Source: Flavobacterium sp. UBA4098 (GTDB lineage Bacteria > Bacteroidota > Bacteroidia > Flavobacteriales > Flavobacteriaceae). From it: a stretch of 56,544 nucleotides of DNA. The notes under the pieces were generated by a model, which worked only from the letters and a program-made list of their open reading frames with translations, was not told where the DNA came from and made no database searches. The stretch is from contig DFXW01000021.1 of the NCBI GenBank assembly GCA_002382495.1, forward strand, positions 45,364 through 101,907, read 5' to 3'. A program made the position numbers and the translations under genes. This document shows positions 15,932 to 24,490 of the stretch, piece after piece. The first letter of the stretch is position 1. Every line of letters begins with the position of its first letter.

Positions 15932-17383
15932 CTATTGTTGTAACACCCTGTTAATTTGAGTAAAATTTTTCTCATAATATTTCTCTTTTGTAGAAGAAAT
16001 AATTACACCGCCGTGAGTAGCAGAATGTATGAATCGAATCTCGCCCTCGTTAACTTCAACAACCATTCCCACATGATTAATCTGACTACCTCCTCTTGTT
16101 TTGAAGAAAATCAAATCGCCCTTTTGAGCTTGATTTACATCTATAATAGTTCCAATTGTAGCCATTTCATGGGAAGATCTTGGCAATTTAATATCCAACG
16201 AACTAAAAGTAGCATACATTAAGCCCGAACAATCAAAACCATTTTTGGTAGTTCCTCCTGATCGGTAGCCAATTCCTAAATTATCCGATGCCATACGAAT
16301 CAATTCATCCGCAAGCTCTTCATTGGTATTCCATTTGGCAAGACTAGTTGCAATAGTCAAATTATCCTTATTTTCTTCAGTATCTATATTTCCTTTATTC
16401 ACTGTTGCAACAACATCTTCCTGAATTGATTTAGCACCCGAAATATTTAATTTGGCACCCACGTATAGATTTTTAACTATGTTAGGATTTTGAGCTTCTA
16501 AATCGGCTACCGAAATACCATACTTTTTAGCAATTCCATATTTGGTTTCTTTCGGCATTACTTCGTGAGTAACAGTTGCTGCATTTTCTCCAACTGCCTC
16601 TTTATTTATTACTACTATTGGTTCTTTGGCTTTTTCTTTAACCTCTATTTTTATTGGAGATACCACCTCGGCTTGTTTTACGATTGGCTGACTCACTTCT
16701 GTTCCCTCTTTTATAGGAATTCGAATTTTTTGACCCGCTTTAAGCGCTTCACTTTCTAATATCGGATTGGCTTTATCTAAATCAGCTACTGTGATTCCGT
16801 ATTGTTTTGCTATCCCAAATTTGGTTTCTGAAGGCAATACTTCGTGAGTTAGAGTAGTTGTTTTGAGCACTTCAGATTCAGCAGCGCTCTTACCATTTTT
16901 ATCTTTTAGAACTACCTCTTTTTTAGAATCCGCTTTCGGTGTTTCTTTATTTGACAGGGTTCCATTTGAAATAACTTTAGTCGGAATAATAATTTTTTGA
17001 CCTGCATTTAAGCCTGTTTCGGCCAATTCTGGGTTCGCAACATTAAGTTCCTCAAGAGAAATTTCATATTGTTTTGCAATCCCGAATAAAGTTTCTTTTG
17101 GTTGTACTTCGTGCGTAGTCTCAAGAGTTGCGACCTTTGATTGTACTTTAGATTTGATTCCTTTTGAACTCGCCCTTGGAATTAAAATGATAGATTCCAA
17201 TTTCAGTGTCCGACTACAATCTGGGTTGAGTTCATAAATAGCACTCGGCTCCACTTGGTATTTCTGAGCAATAGCAGAAACTGTTTCGCCTTTTTTTACG
17301 GTATGTTTAATCAGTTTTTCTTGAGAAAAAACATTCGTAAAATTGATGAATGCTAATATAAATAGTAGTTTGTAGTATTTCAT
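15932..17383 (-). CDS. Secreted LysM-repeat NlpC/P60 (C40) peptidoglycan hydrolase
   Basis: This 483-residue protein has a signal peptide (residues 1-20, ending NVFSQ), four LysM peptidoglycan-binding repeats (about 27-69, 91-134, 180-224, 273-314) and a C-terminal NlpC/P60 domain. The C40 catalytic residues are Cys385 in GFDCSGL, His437 in INHVGMV and His453 in FIHSAT. It should cleave stem peptides in the periplasm or outside the cell. Repeats 2-4 share the phrase THEV-P-ET-(F/Y)GIAK-Y(G/E)I and are clearly internal duplications, while repeat 1 is more distant. Linkers are rich in Lys, Glu and Ser. It is monocistronic, with a -7 box at 17471-17478 and its own terminator. Confidence 0.93.
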   Translation of the reverse strand: MKYYKLLFILAFINFTNVFSQEKLIKHTVKKGETVSAIAQKYQVEPSAIYELNPDCSRTLKLESIILIPRASSKGIKSKVQSKVATLETTHEVQPKETLFGIAKQYEISLEELNVANPELAETGLNAGQKIIIPTKVISNGTLSNKETPKADSKKEVVLKDKNGKSAAESEVLKTTTLTHEVLPSETKFGIAKQYGITVADLDKANPILESEALKAGQKIRIPIKEGTEVSQPIVKQAEVVSPIKIEVKEKAKEPIVVINKEAVGENAATVTHEVMPKETKYGIAKKYGISVADLEAQNPNIVKNLYVGAKLNISGAKSIQEDVVATVNKGNIDTEENKDNLTIATSLAKWNTNEELADELIRMASDNLGIGYRSGGTTKNGFDCSGLMYATFSSLDIKLPRSSHEMATIGTIIDVNQAQKGDLIFFKTRGGSQINHVGMVVEVNEGEIRFIHSATHGGVIISSTKEKYYEKNFTQINRVLQQ

Positions 17384-17470
17384 TACGTCTTTAATTTTAC
17401 TCTTAATTCACATGAAAATAATATTTAATTATCCATTATTAATGAAACAGAGAGTTTATTTCAAGGAGTA

Positions 17471-17478
17471 CAAAGGTA
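17471..17478 (-). promoter_or_regulatory. -7 box of the LysM-NlpC gene
   Basis: It reads TACCTTTG on the minus strand, an exact TAnnTTTG match, giving a leader of roughly 80 bases. No -33 TTTG is visible. Confidence 0.5.
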
Positions 17479-17586
17479 GCCTTTTTAACCATTAATAAAG
17501 TTAAAGCATTTATAAAATTGAAAAGAACAGTAGTTATAACCTATTAAAAACGACCTTTTTGACAATGATTATAAATTAATTACAAA

Positions 17587-17618
17587 CAAAAAAGCCTAAG
17601 TAAAAACTTAGACTTTTT
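17587..17618 (-). terminator. Probable terminator of acnB
   Basis: AAAGCCTAAG at 17591-17600 can pair with CTTAGACTTT at 17607-17616 with one C/A mismatch. A T-run follows on the minus strand. The rest of the 257-base gap up to the LysM gene shows nothing beyond that gene's promoter. Confidence 0.65.
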
Positions 17619-17640
17619 AATATATAATAATATTAGTTTG

Positions 17641-20430
17641 TTATCTAACTAACAATTTATGTGGTGGAGCAAACTTAGTTAAGTTAATTCCTTCAACCGC
17701 TTTTTTGTATTCTTCTATCGAAGGCGTTCTTCCTAAAACAGTTGATAAAACAACTACTGGAGTAGAAGAAAGTAGTGACTCTCCTTTTTTCTCAGCCGTA
17801 TCTTCTACTACTCTACCTTGGAACAAACGAGTAGATGTTGCCATAACCGTATCCCCTTTAGATGCCTTTTCTTGGTTACCCATACAAAGGTTACACCCTG
17901 GACGCTCTAAATACAACATATTTTCATACTCAGTACGTGCAGCGCCTTTTGGAGCGTTATCGTCAAATTCAAAACCTGAATATTTACGTAACACATCCCA
18001 ATCACCTTCTGCTTTCAATTCGTCAACAATATTATACGTTGGTGGCGCAACAACTAAAGGTGCTTTAAATACAACTTTACCTTCGTGTTTCTCAATGTTT
18101 TTAAGCATTTGTGCCAATATTTTCATATCGCCTTTGTGCACCATACAAGAACCTATGAATCCTAAGTCCACTGTTTTAGTTCCTCCGTAGAAAGACAATG
18201 GACGAATAGTATCATGAGTATATCGTTTAGAAACATCTTTGTTATTTACATCTGGATCCGCAATCATTGGTTCATTGATTACATCCAAATCTACCTCTAA
18301 TTCAGCGTAATATTTCGCATTAGCATCAGGACGTAAAGCTGGTTTATCACCGGTTTTAATTTCCTCAATTCTTTTATTTGCTTTATTGATAAGACCTTGA
18401 AGCACTTGCGTAGCATTGTCCATACCTTTATCAATCATAATTTGGATTCTACCTTTAGCAATTTCCAACGAATCAATCAAAGTATCATCTTCTGATATAC
18501 AGATAGATGCTTTTGCTTTCATTTCAGCAGACCAGTCTGTAAAAGTAAAGGCTTGATCAGCAGTCAAAGTACCAATATGAACTTCAATGATTCGACCTTG
18601 AAATACATTTTCTCCGCCAAATTTATGTAACATTTGCGCTTGAGTAGCATGAACCACATCACGGAAATCCATATATTCTTTCATAGTACCTTTGAACGTC
18701 ACTTTAACCGATTCTGGAATTGGCATAGAAGCCTCTCCTGTTGCTAAAGCCAATGCTACTGTACCAGAATCTGCCCCAAAAGCAACTCCTTTAGACATTC
18801 TGGTATGTGAATCACCACCAATAATGATTGCCCATTCATCAATAGTAATATCGTTCAATACTTTATGGATAACATCAGTCATTGGGTGATACACTCCTTT
18901 TGGATCACGTGCTGTGATTAATCCAAAATCATTCATGAATTGCATCAATTTAGGAATATTAGCTTGCGCTTTTTTGTCCCAAACCGAAGCAGTGTGACAT
19001 CCAGATTGGTAAGCTCCGTCAACAATTGGCGAAATTACTTTGGCTGCCATTGATTCTAATTCTTGTGCAGTCATTAATCCAGTGGTATCTTGCGAACCAA
19101 CAATGTTTACTTCAACACGAACATCCGAACCAGCGTGTAATACTTTTCCAGGTGTTGTTCCAACCGCATTTTTGTTGAAGATTTTCTCTACTGCAGTTAA
19201 CCCTTGACCATCATTTGATACTTCTTTCGAAGGAGCAAAAACAGTTGGAATATCGATTCCTAAAACTTTACAAGCGAATGTTTGGATTTTTTTACCAAAT
19301 ACAATGGCATACGAACCACCTGCTTTGATAAATTCAATTTTTTGTGGAGTGAAAGATCTTGATAAGTCAATCAATTCTTGATCACCGTTATATAATTTTT
19401 TAGCTTTCGTATTGATGGTCAAAACTGTTCCTGTAGCAACAGAATATACTTGCTCCAAAATAGGATCTCCATTTTCATCACGAACAAGCTCTCCGTTAGC
19501 ATCCGTTTTCTTAACCCAGTTTTTCAAATCAATTCCAATACCACCCGTAACGTCTACAGTAGTAAGGAAAATTGGCGAAATTCCATTAGTTCCACCTACA
19601 ATTGGTGCGATATTTACAAACGGAATATAAGGACTTGCTTTTTTTCCAGTCCAAAGTGCTACATTATTCACCCCTGACATTCTAGAAGACCCTACTCCCA
19701 TTGTTCCTTTCTCTGCAATCAACATCACACTTTTGTCTGGATGTTGCGCTTGAAGCGCTTGAATCTCTTCTTGAGCTTGAGGAGTAATCATACATTTACC
19801 ATGCAATTCACGGTCTGAACGAGAGTGTGCTTGATTTCCAGGTGATAATAAATCGGTAGAGATATCTCCTTCACCAGCAATAAAAGTTACTACTTTAATC
19901 TCCTCAGGCATTTCCGGCAAATTTGTAAAAAACTCCGCTTTTGCGTAGCTTTCTAAAATGTCTTTTGCAGTAGCATTCCCATTTGTGTAAGCTTCTTTCA
20001 AACGCGCTGTATCCGCATCATAAAGATAGACTTGTGTTTTAAGCACATCTGAAGCTAGTTTTGCAATAGCCACATCATTTCCTAAAGCCAAGTCAAGAAG
20101 TACTTCAATAGAGGTACCCCCTTTCATATGCGACAATAATTCAAATGCAAAAGCAGCTGTGATTTCACTCACCACCTCTTTACCAAGAATAATATCTTTT
20201 AAGAAATACGCTTTTTTACCAGCCGCACTCGTAGTTCCAGGAAGTGTATTGTAGATGAAAAAATTAAGACAATCTTTTCTATTTGGGTTGTTTGTGTCTT
20301 TGATTTGCGCTATAATTTCACTTAGTAAATCTGCGCTATCAATTGGTTTTGGATGCAATCCTTGACCTTTTCTTTCTTCAATTTCTTTAATGTATTCGTT
20401 ATAAAGATTTATTGCATTATCAATAGCCAT
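17641..20430 (-). CDS. acnB: Aconitate hydratase B (bifunctional 2-methylisocitrate dehydratase)
   Basis: AcnB isomerises citrate to isocitrate via cis-aconitate in the TCA cycle and can also dehydrate 2-methylisocitrate. The 929 residues start with the AcnB-type N-terminal HEAT-like domain, which other aconitases put elsewhere or lack. The 4Fe-4S ligands are Cys762 (GFIGSCMVHKGD), Cys846 and Cys849 (PGCNLCMGNQ). Also present are GGDSHTRMSKGVAFGADSG and STRLFQGRV. It is longer than the 865-residue E. coli enzyme; part of the extra length lies between the first and second cluster cysteines (84 residues apart here, 59 in E. coli). It has a -7 box at 20465-20472 and appears monocistronic. Confidence 0.96.
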   Translation of the reverse strand: MAIDNAINLYNEYIKEIEERKGQGLHPKPIDSADLLSEIIAQIKDTNNPNRKDCLNFFIYNTLPGTTSAAGKKAYFLKDIILGKEVVSEITAAFAFELLSHMKGGTSIEVLLDLALGNDVAIAKLASDVLKTQVYLYDADTARLKEAYTNGNATAKDILESYAKAEFFTNLPEMPEEIKVVTFIAGEGDISTDLLSPGNQAHSRSDRELHGKCMITPQAQEEIQALQAQHPDKSVMLIAEKGTMGVGSSRMSGVNNVALWTGKKASPYIPFVNIAPIVGGTNGISPIFLTTVDVTGGIGIDLKNWVKKTDANGELVRDENGDPILEQVYSVATGTVLTINTKAKKLYNGDQELIDLSRSFTPQKIEFIKAGGSYAIVFGKKIQTFACKVLGIDIPTVFAPSKEVSNDGQGLTAVEKIFNKNAVGTTPGKVLHAGSDVRVEVNIVGSQDTTGLMTAQELESMAAKVISPIVDGAYQSGCHTASVWDKKAQANIPKLMQFMNDFGLITARDPKGVYHPMTDVIHKVLNDITIDEWAIIIGGDSHTRMSKGVAFGADSGTVALALATGEASMPIPESVKVTFKGTMKEYMDFRDVVHATQAQMLHKFGGENVFQGRIIEVHIGTLTADQAFTFTDWSAEMKAKASICISEDDTLIDSLEIAKGRIQIMIDKGMDNATQVLQGLINKANKRIEEIKTGDKPALRPDANAKYYAELEVDLDVINEPMIADPDVNNKDVSKRYTHDTIRPLSFYGGTKTVDLGFIGSCMVHKGDMKILAQMLKNIEKHEGKVVFKAPLVVAPPTYNIVDELKAEGDWDVLRKYSGFEFDDNAPKGAARTEYENMLYLERPGCNLCMGNQEKASKGDTVMATSTRLFQGRVVEDTAEKKGESLLSSTPVVVLSTVLGRTPSIEEYKKAVEGINLTKFAPPHKLLVR

Positions 20431-20464
20431 AATATATAGGGTATTTGTGTTTTTATATGTTAAG

Positions 20465-20472
20465 CAAATTTA
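20465..20472 (-). promoter_or_regulatory. -7 box of the acnB promoter
   Basis: It reads TAAATTTG on the minus strand (TAnnTTTG) and lies 35 bases before the acnB ATG. The rest of the 299-base gap to 20729 is A/T-rich and contains, apart from the terminator at 20664-20712, nothing I can name. Confidence 0.5.
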
Positions 20473-20663
20473 GAAATTAAAGCCGAGATTTAAAAATAAT
20501 TTAATAAAACTAGCCTTGTTGCGGATTATTATTATAAAATAACAAATGAGAGTTAAATTATTTACCAAAACAATAATTTAACCAAGTAAATACTAAATAA
20601 TTAACAAAAAAATTACAGAATTTTACAATCAATAAAATCCAAAATAAAAAAAGGATTTAAAAA

Positions 20664-20712
20664 CAAAAAGAGTTAGCAAAATGAATTTGATTTCATTAAG
20701 CTAACCCTCTAT
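20664..20712 (-). terminator. Terminator of the SurA-like gene
   Basis: GTTAGC at 20672-20677 pairs with GCTAAC at 20700-20705, extended by an inner AATGAA/TTCATT stem. On the minus strand it is followed by TCTTTTTGTTTTT. Confidence 0.85.
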
Positions 20713-20729
20713 GGAATTATTTGAAGAAT

Positions 20730-22160
20730 TTATTTTTTCAACCAGTTGTTGGTAAACACACAATCTCTGTATTCACCCACAATTTTAATATAAGTGTCTT
20801 TAATTTTTTCGTCAAACCATTTAGCAATTGCTTTGATTTGCTTTTCTTTCAAAGCCAAATCCTTGATTTTAGTGTAGTCTTTTGCATAATCTGCCGTATG
20901 CTCATTAATTCGGTTAGTAACAGTAATTAACTTGTACTGTTTTTTACCTTCTTGAGGTTCTTCAGGATAAGCCGAAGAAACTTCATTTTCTTTTAAATTA
21001 GACACCTGTGCATATAAAGCTGGGTCCATTTTAGTCAATTCAAAACGGGTATCTTGTGTTTTCGGATTGATTAAAGTTCCGCCATTAGTTTTGGTTTCTT
21101 TTTCATCAGACAAGGTTCTTGCCGCCTCTGCAAAAGTAATTTCCTTATCCATAATTCGCTTACGAATCAAATTGATTTTTTCTTTTGCTTCTTGCAACGA
21201 TTCTTCGGTTACTTTAGGTGCCAATAAAATGTGACGCAATTCAATTTCTTGCCCTTTTATCTTTTCCACATAAATAATGTGATAACCAAAATCCGTTTCA
21301 AATGGCGCTGATATTTCTCCCTCAGCCAAACTAAATGCAACTTCTTTAAATTCTTTTACAAATGGTGTTTTGCGATTCATTTTATAAAAACCACCACTCG
21401 CTCTAGAACCTGGATCTTGTGAATACAAAACAGCCTTAGTAGCAAAACTAGATCCTTCTTGGATTTCTTTTTTGAAACCATTCAAACGATCAATAACTTT
21501 TTGCTTATCAGCATCTGAAATTTTAGGTTTTACTACGATTTGAGCTACTTCCATTTCGGCACCAAAAACAGGTAATTCGTCTTTTGGAATTCTCTTAAAA
21601 AAATTACGCACTTCTTCAGGTGTAATTTGCACATCGTCCACAATTTTCTTTTGCATTTCTGATGTTAGCTTATTTTCTTTTAATACATCAAAGAAGTACG
21701 TTCTGAATTCTTCTTCGTTATTTTTTTTATAATACTCTACAATTTTGTCCATCGAACCCAATTGTTCTGTCATATAGCCTAAACGCTCATCCATCATTGC
21801 TTTTACTTCAGTGTCAGTTACCTTAACACTATCTTGAACAGCTTGGTGAGCATACAATTTATCTTCCATTAGTTTACCTAACATCTGACATCTAGTTATA
21901 TCTTTTACAGAACCACCTTGACTTGAAATTTCCATATAGGCTTTGTCAATATCGGAATCTAAAATGATGTAATCTCCAACAGTTGCGATTACACCATCAA
22001 TTTTCATTTTCCTAGATGAATCGGTTTTTGGAGCCTCTTTTACAGGTTGGTCTTTAATCACTTCTTGAGCAGATAGAGATACTACAGAAAAAAGGACCAA
22101 GAAAAAAGAAAGTAATTTCTTATTCGAAAAAGTGGTAATGGATGGTAATTGAAATCGCAT
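20730..22160 (-). CDS. SurA-like periplasmic peptidylprolyl isomerase (parvulin type)
   Basis: This 476-residue protein has a signal peptide (hydrophobic core FFLVLFSVVSLS ending SAQ) and a SurA-type N-terminal chaperone region starting IDGVIATVGDYIILDSDIDKAY. Two rotamase segments follow: one around EMEVAQIVVKP to DFGYHIIYVEK, and one starting IELRHILLAPK. Such proteins escort outer-membrane proteins through the periplasm, which fits the many beta-barrel proteins (SusC, porin) of this cell. I use the ATG at 22160, since the frame extends eight codons further to a GTG without family support. It is divergent from prfC across a 323-base region that contains a structured element. Confidence 0.9.
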   Translation of the reverse strand: MRFQLPSITTFSNKKLLSFFLVLFSVVSLSAQEVIKDQPVKEAPKTDSSRKMKIDGVIATVGDYIILDSDIDKAYMEISSQGGSVKDITRCQMLGKLMEDKLYAHQAVQDSVKVTDTEVKAMMDERLGYMTEQLGSMDKIVEYYKKNNEEEFRTYFFDVLKENKLTSEMQKKIVDDVQITPEEVRNFFKRIPKDELPVFGAEMEVAQIVVKPKISDADKQKVIDRLNGFKKEIQEGSSFATKAVLYSQDPGSRASGGFYKMNRKTPFVKEFKEVAFSLAEGEISAPFETDFGYHIIYVEKIKGQEIELRHILLAPKVTEESLQEAKEKINLIRKRIMDKEITFAEAARTLSDEKETKTNGGTLINPKTQDTRFELTKMDPALYAQVSNLKENEVSSAYPEEPQEGKKQYKLITVTNRINEHTADYAKDYTKIKDLALKEKQIKAIAKWFDEKIKDTYIKIVGEYRDCVFTNNWLKK

Positions 22161-22337
22161 TGTTTGATTTTTATTTTTTAGCACTTCTATTACTAATTCA
22201 AGAAGCCAAAATTTATTATTGCCAACAAAAATAACAATTCAATTAGAGAATGCAAGTACTATGCGTACTATTAACAAAAAATTATTAGGGCATCTACTTA
22301 ATCTGTAATACAAAGAAATATTGGAAAATAAGAACAA

Positions 22338-22423
22338 CCCTAGCCCTGATGACAGCGACATCCTTTGACGGCGGGGTTCGCCGGCAAAGATAGAGTGCAC
22401 AGCAGGATAAGCTGCCTATAAAA
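22338..22423 (+). ncRNA. Structured intergenic element resembling a recurrent flavobacterial motif
   Basis: This unusually G/C-rich patch lies in the 323-base gap between the SurA-like gene and prfC. The central hairpin pairs CTTTG (22363-22367) with CAAAG (22385-22389) and CGGCG (22369-22373) with CGCCG (22379-22383), with one A/G mismatch and a five-base loop. Flanking pieces TAGCCCTGAT and AGCAGGATAAGC can pair as an outer CCTG/CAGG helix. The flanks match, as I remember them, a short intergenic sequence found many times in Flavobacteriaceae genomes with a variable central hairpin. It could be a known candidate such as the Flavo-1 RNA motif, but I cannot verify that. Strand and function are not established. 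The remainder of the gap holds only the prfC -7 box. Confidence 0.55.
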
Positions 22424-22457
22424 GCTTTTGGAATTAGTTAATTAATGAAGTAAATAG

Positions 22458-22465
22458 TATTTTTG
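22458..22465 (+). promoter_or_regulatory. -7 box of the prfC promoter
   Basis: TATTTTTG is an exact TAnnTTTG match 26 bases before the prfC ATG. A TTTG at 22427-22430 is too far upstream (27 bases) to be a standard -33. Confidence 0.55.
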
Positions 22466-22483
22466 CAATCCATTATAGCAATT

Positions 22484-24073
22484 ATGAGTTTTTTAGAAGA
22501 AATACAACGCAGAAGAACCTTTGGAATTATTTCGCATCCCGATGCGGGAAAGACGACTTTAACTGAAAAATTACTTCTTTTTGGAGGGGCGATTCAGGAA
22601 GCGGGTGCCGTGAAAAATAATAAAATTAAAAAAGGGGCGACTTCTGACTTTATGGAAATTGAACGTCAAAGAGGAATTTCGGTTTCGACTTCGGTTCTGG
22701 CATTCAATTACAAAGAGAAAAAAATTAATATTCTTGATACACCTGGTCACAAGGATTTTGCCGAGGATACATTTCGAACGTTGACTGCCGTAGATAGTGT
22801 GATTGTGGTGATTGACGTTGCTAAAGGGGTCGAGGAACAAACTGAAAAATTGGTTTCGGTTTGTAGAATGCGAAACATTCCGATTATTGTTTTCATCAAT
22901 AAATTAGACCGAGAAGGAAAAGACGCTTTTGACTTGATGGACGAAGTGGAGCAAAAATTGGGCTTGACCGTTACGCCTTTGAGTTTTCCTATCGGAATGG
23001 GGTATGACTTCCAAGGAATTTATAATTTATGGGAACAAAACATTAATTTATTTAGCGGAGATAGCCGTAAAAATATAGAAGAAACCATCGCTTTTTCAGA
23101 CGTTCAAAGCCCTGAATTAGAAAAAATAATTGGTCAAAAACCGGCCGATAAATTGCGTGAAGAATTGGAATTGATTGACGAAGTCTATCCGAAATTTGAT
23201 CGTCAAGATTATTTAGATGGAAAATTACAACCCGTATTTTTTGGTTCGGCTTTGAATAATTTTGGAGTTCGAGAATTGTTGGATTGCTTTGTTGCTATTG
23301 CTCCTTCGCCTCGCGCTAAAGATTCTGAAACGCGTTTGGTGGATCCAAAAGAAGAGAAAATGTCTGGTTTTGTATTTAAGATTCATGCTAATATGGATCC
23401 TAAACACCGCGACCGTTTGGCTTTCATCAAAATTGTTTCAGGTACTTTTGAGCGCAACAAACCGTATTATCATGTTCGCCAAAAAAAGAATTTAAAATTC
23501 TCTAGTCCGAATGCTTTTTTTGCTGAGAAAAAAGAAATTGTAGACATCTCCTACCCTGGAGATATTGTAGGATTGCATGATACGGGTAACTTCAAAATTG
23601 GAGATACCTTGACCGAAGGCGAAGTGATGAGCTTTAAAGGAATTCCGAGTTTCTCTCCAGAGCATTTCCGTTACATCAATAATGCCGATCCATTAAAAGC
23701 CAAACAACTAGACAAAGGGGTCGACCAATTAATGGACGAAGGGGTGGCGCAGTTGTTTACTTTAGAAATGAATAACCGTAAGATTATTGGAACCGTTGGA
23801 GCCTTACAGTACGAAGTAATTCAATACCGTTTGGAACACGAATATGGTGCTAAATGTACCTATGAAAACTTCCCGGTACACAAAGCCTGTTGGGTCAAGC
23901 CAGACGATGCTAAAAGTGACGAATTCAAAGAATTCAAACGTATCAAGCAAAAGTTTTTGGCACACGACAAATACGGCCAATTGGTATTCTTAGCTGATTC
24001 CGATTTTACGATTCAGATGACACAGAGTAAGTATCCCAATGTGAAGTTATTTTTTACTTCTGAATTTGAATAA
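22484..24073 (+). CDS. prfC: Peptide chain release factor 3
   Basis: RF3 is the GTPase that recycles RF1/RF2 from the ribosome after termination. The 529-residue protein has a full translational GTPase G-domain: SHPDAGKTT (P-loop), the switch region QRGISVSTSV, DTPGHKDF and NKLD. Domain 2 and the RF3-specific C-terminal domain follow (QLFTLEMNNRKIIGTVGALQYEVIQYRLEHEYGAKC). I use the ATG at 22484, giving MSFLEEIQRRRTF; seven more codons lead only to a TTG inside the promoter -7 box. It is convergent with the DUF3467 gene across a terminator. Confidence 0.96.
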   Translation: MSFLEEIQRRRTFGIISHPDAGKTTLTEKLLLFGGAIQEAGAVKNNKIKKGATSDFMEIERQRGISVSTSVLAFNYKEKKINILDTPGHKDFAEDTFRTLTAVDSVIVVIDVAKGVEEQTEKLVSVCRMRNIPIIVFINKLDREGKDAFDLMDEVEQKLGLTVTPLSFPIGMGYDFQGIYNLWEQNINLFSGDSRKNIEETIAFSDVQSPELEKIIGQKPADKLREELELIDEVYPKFDRQDYLDGKLQPVFFGSALNNFGVRELLDCFVAIAPSPRAKDSETRLVDPKEEKMSGFVFKIHANMDPKHRDRLAFIKIVSGTFERNKPYYHVRQKKNLKFSSPNAFFAEKKEIVDISYPGDIVGLHDTGNFKIGDTLTEGEVMSFKGIPSFSPEHFRYINNADPLKAKQLDKGVDQLMDEGVAQLFTLEMNNRKIIGTVGALQYEVIQYRLEHEYGAKCTYENFPVHKACWVKPDDAKSDEFKEFKRIKQKFLAHDKYGQLVFLADSDFTIQMTQSKYPNVKLFFTSEFE

Positions 24074-24093
24074 TTAGAAAAAACGTTATAAAT

Positions 24094-24124
24094 AAAAAAG
24101 GCTCCATTTTCTGGAGCCTTTTTT
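24094..24124. terminator. Bidirectional terminator between prfC and the DUF3467 gene
   Basis: A 13-bp perfect stem (24094-24106 with 24112-24124, core GGCTCCA) has A/T runs on both sides. Confidence 0.93.
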
Positions 24125-24126
24125 TA

Positions 24127-24429
24127 TTAAGCTTGTCCCGCAGGACCGAAATTCAATGGAATTGGAGCTTGTTCAGTGTCTTTGATTTCGCCATGTGCGA
24201 CTTCAAATCGGTGAATATTTTCTCCAATGGCTTTCAACAATCTCTTTGCATGCTGAGGCGTCAAAACAATTCTTGATTTTACTTTTGCTTTAGGAATGCC
24301 TGGCATAATGCTTACAAAATCTAAAACAAATTCAGAAGAAGAATGATTGATAATGGCCAAATTAGAATAAATTCCTTCGGCTGTTTGCTCATCCAACTCA
24401 ATGTTGATCTGGTCTTGTTGCTCTGTCAT
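24127..24429 (-). CDS. DUF3467 protein
   Basis: This 100-residue soluble protein belongs to a Bacteroidota-common family of unknown function. Visible features are the acidic, Gln-rich N-terminus (MTEQQDQINIELDEQTAEG), a beta-rich central part (SNLAIINHSSSEFVLDFVSIMPG), and a basic/helical segment (VKSRIVLTPQHAKRLLKAIGENIHRFE). It follows rpoC by 61 bases, but a strong hairpin with a T6 run (24442-24475) separates them and ends 12 bases before this ATG. Expression may therefore be by read-through at reduced level. I see no good -7 box in the gap. No function is proposed. Confidence 0.88.
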   Translation of the reverse strand: MTEQQDQINIELDEQTAEGIYSNLAIINHSSSEFVLDFVSIMPGIPKAKVKSRIVLTPQHAKRLLKAIGENIHRFEVAHGEIKDTEQAPIPLNFGPAGQA

Positions 24430-24441
24430 AATAAAAAGATT

Positions 24442-24475
24442 AAAAAATCAAAGTCTGTATTGCTACAGACTTTGA
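24442..24475 (-). terminator. Terminator or attenuator between rpoC and the DUF3467 gene
   Basis: TCAAAGTCTGTA at 24448-24459 pairs perfectly with TACAGACTTTGA at 24464-24475 (four-base loop). On the minus strand the stem is followed directly by TTTTTT (24447-24442). Confidence 0.88.
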
Positions 24476-24490
24476 AACTTGATATTTGAA

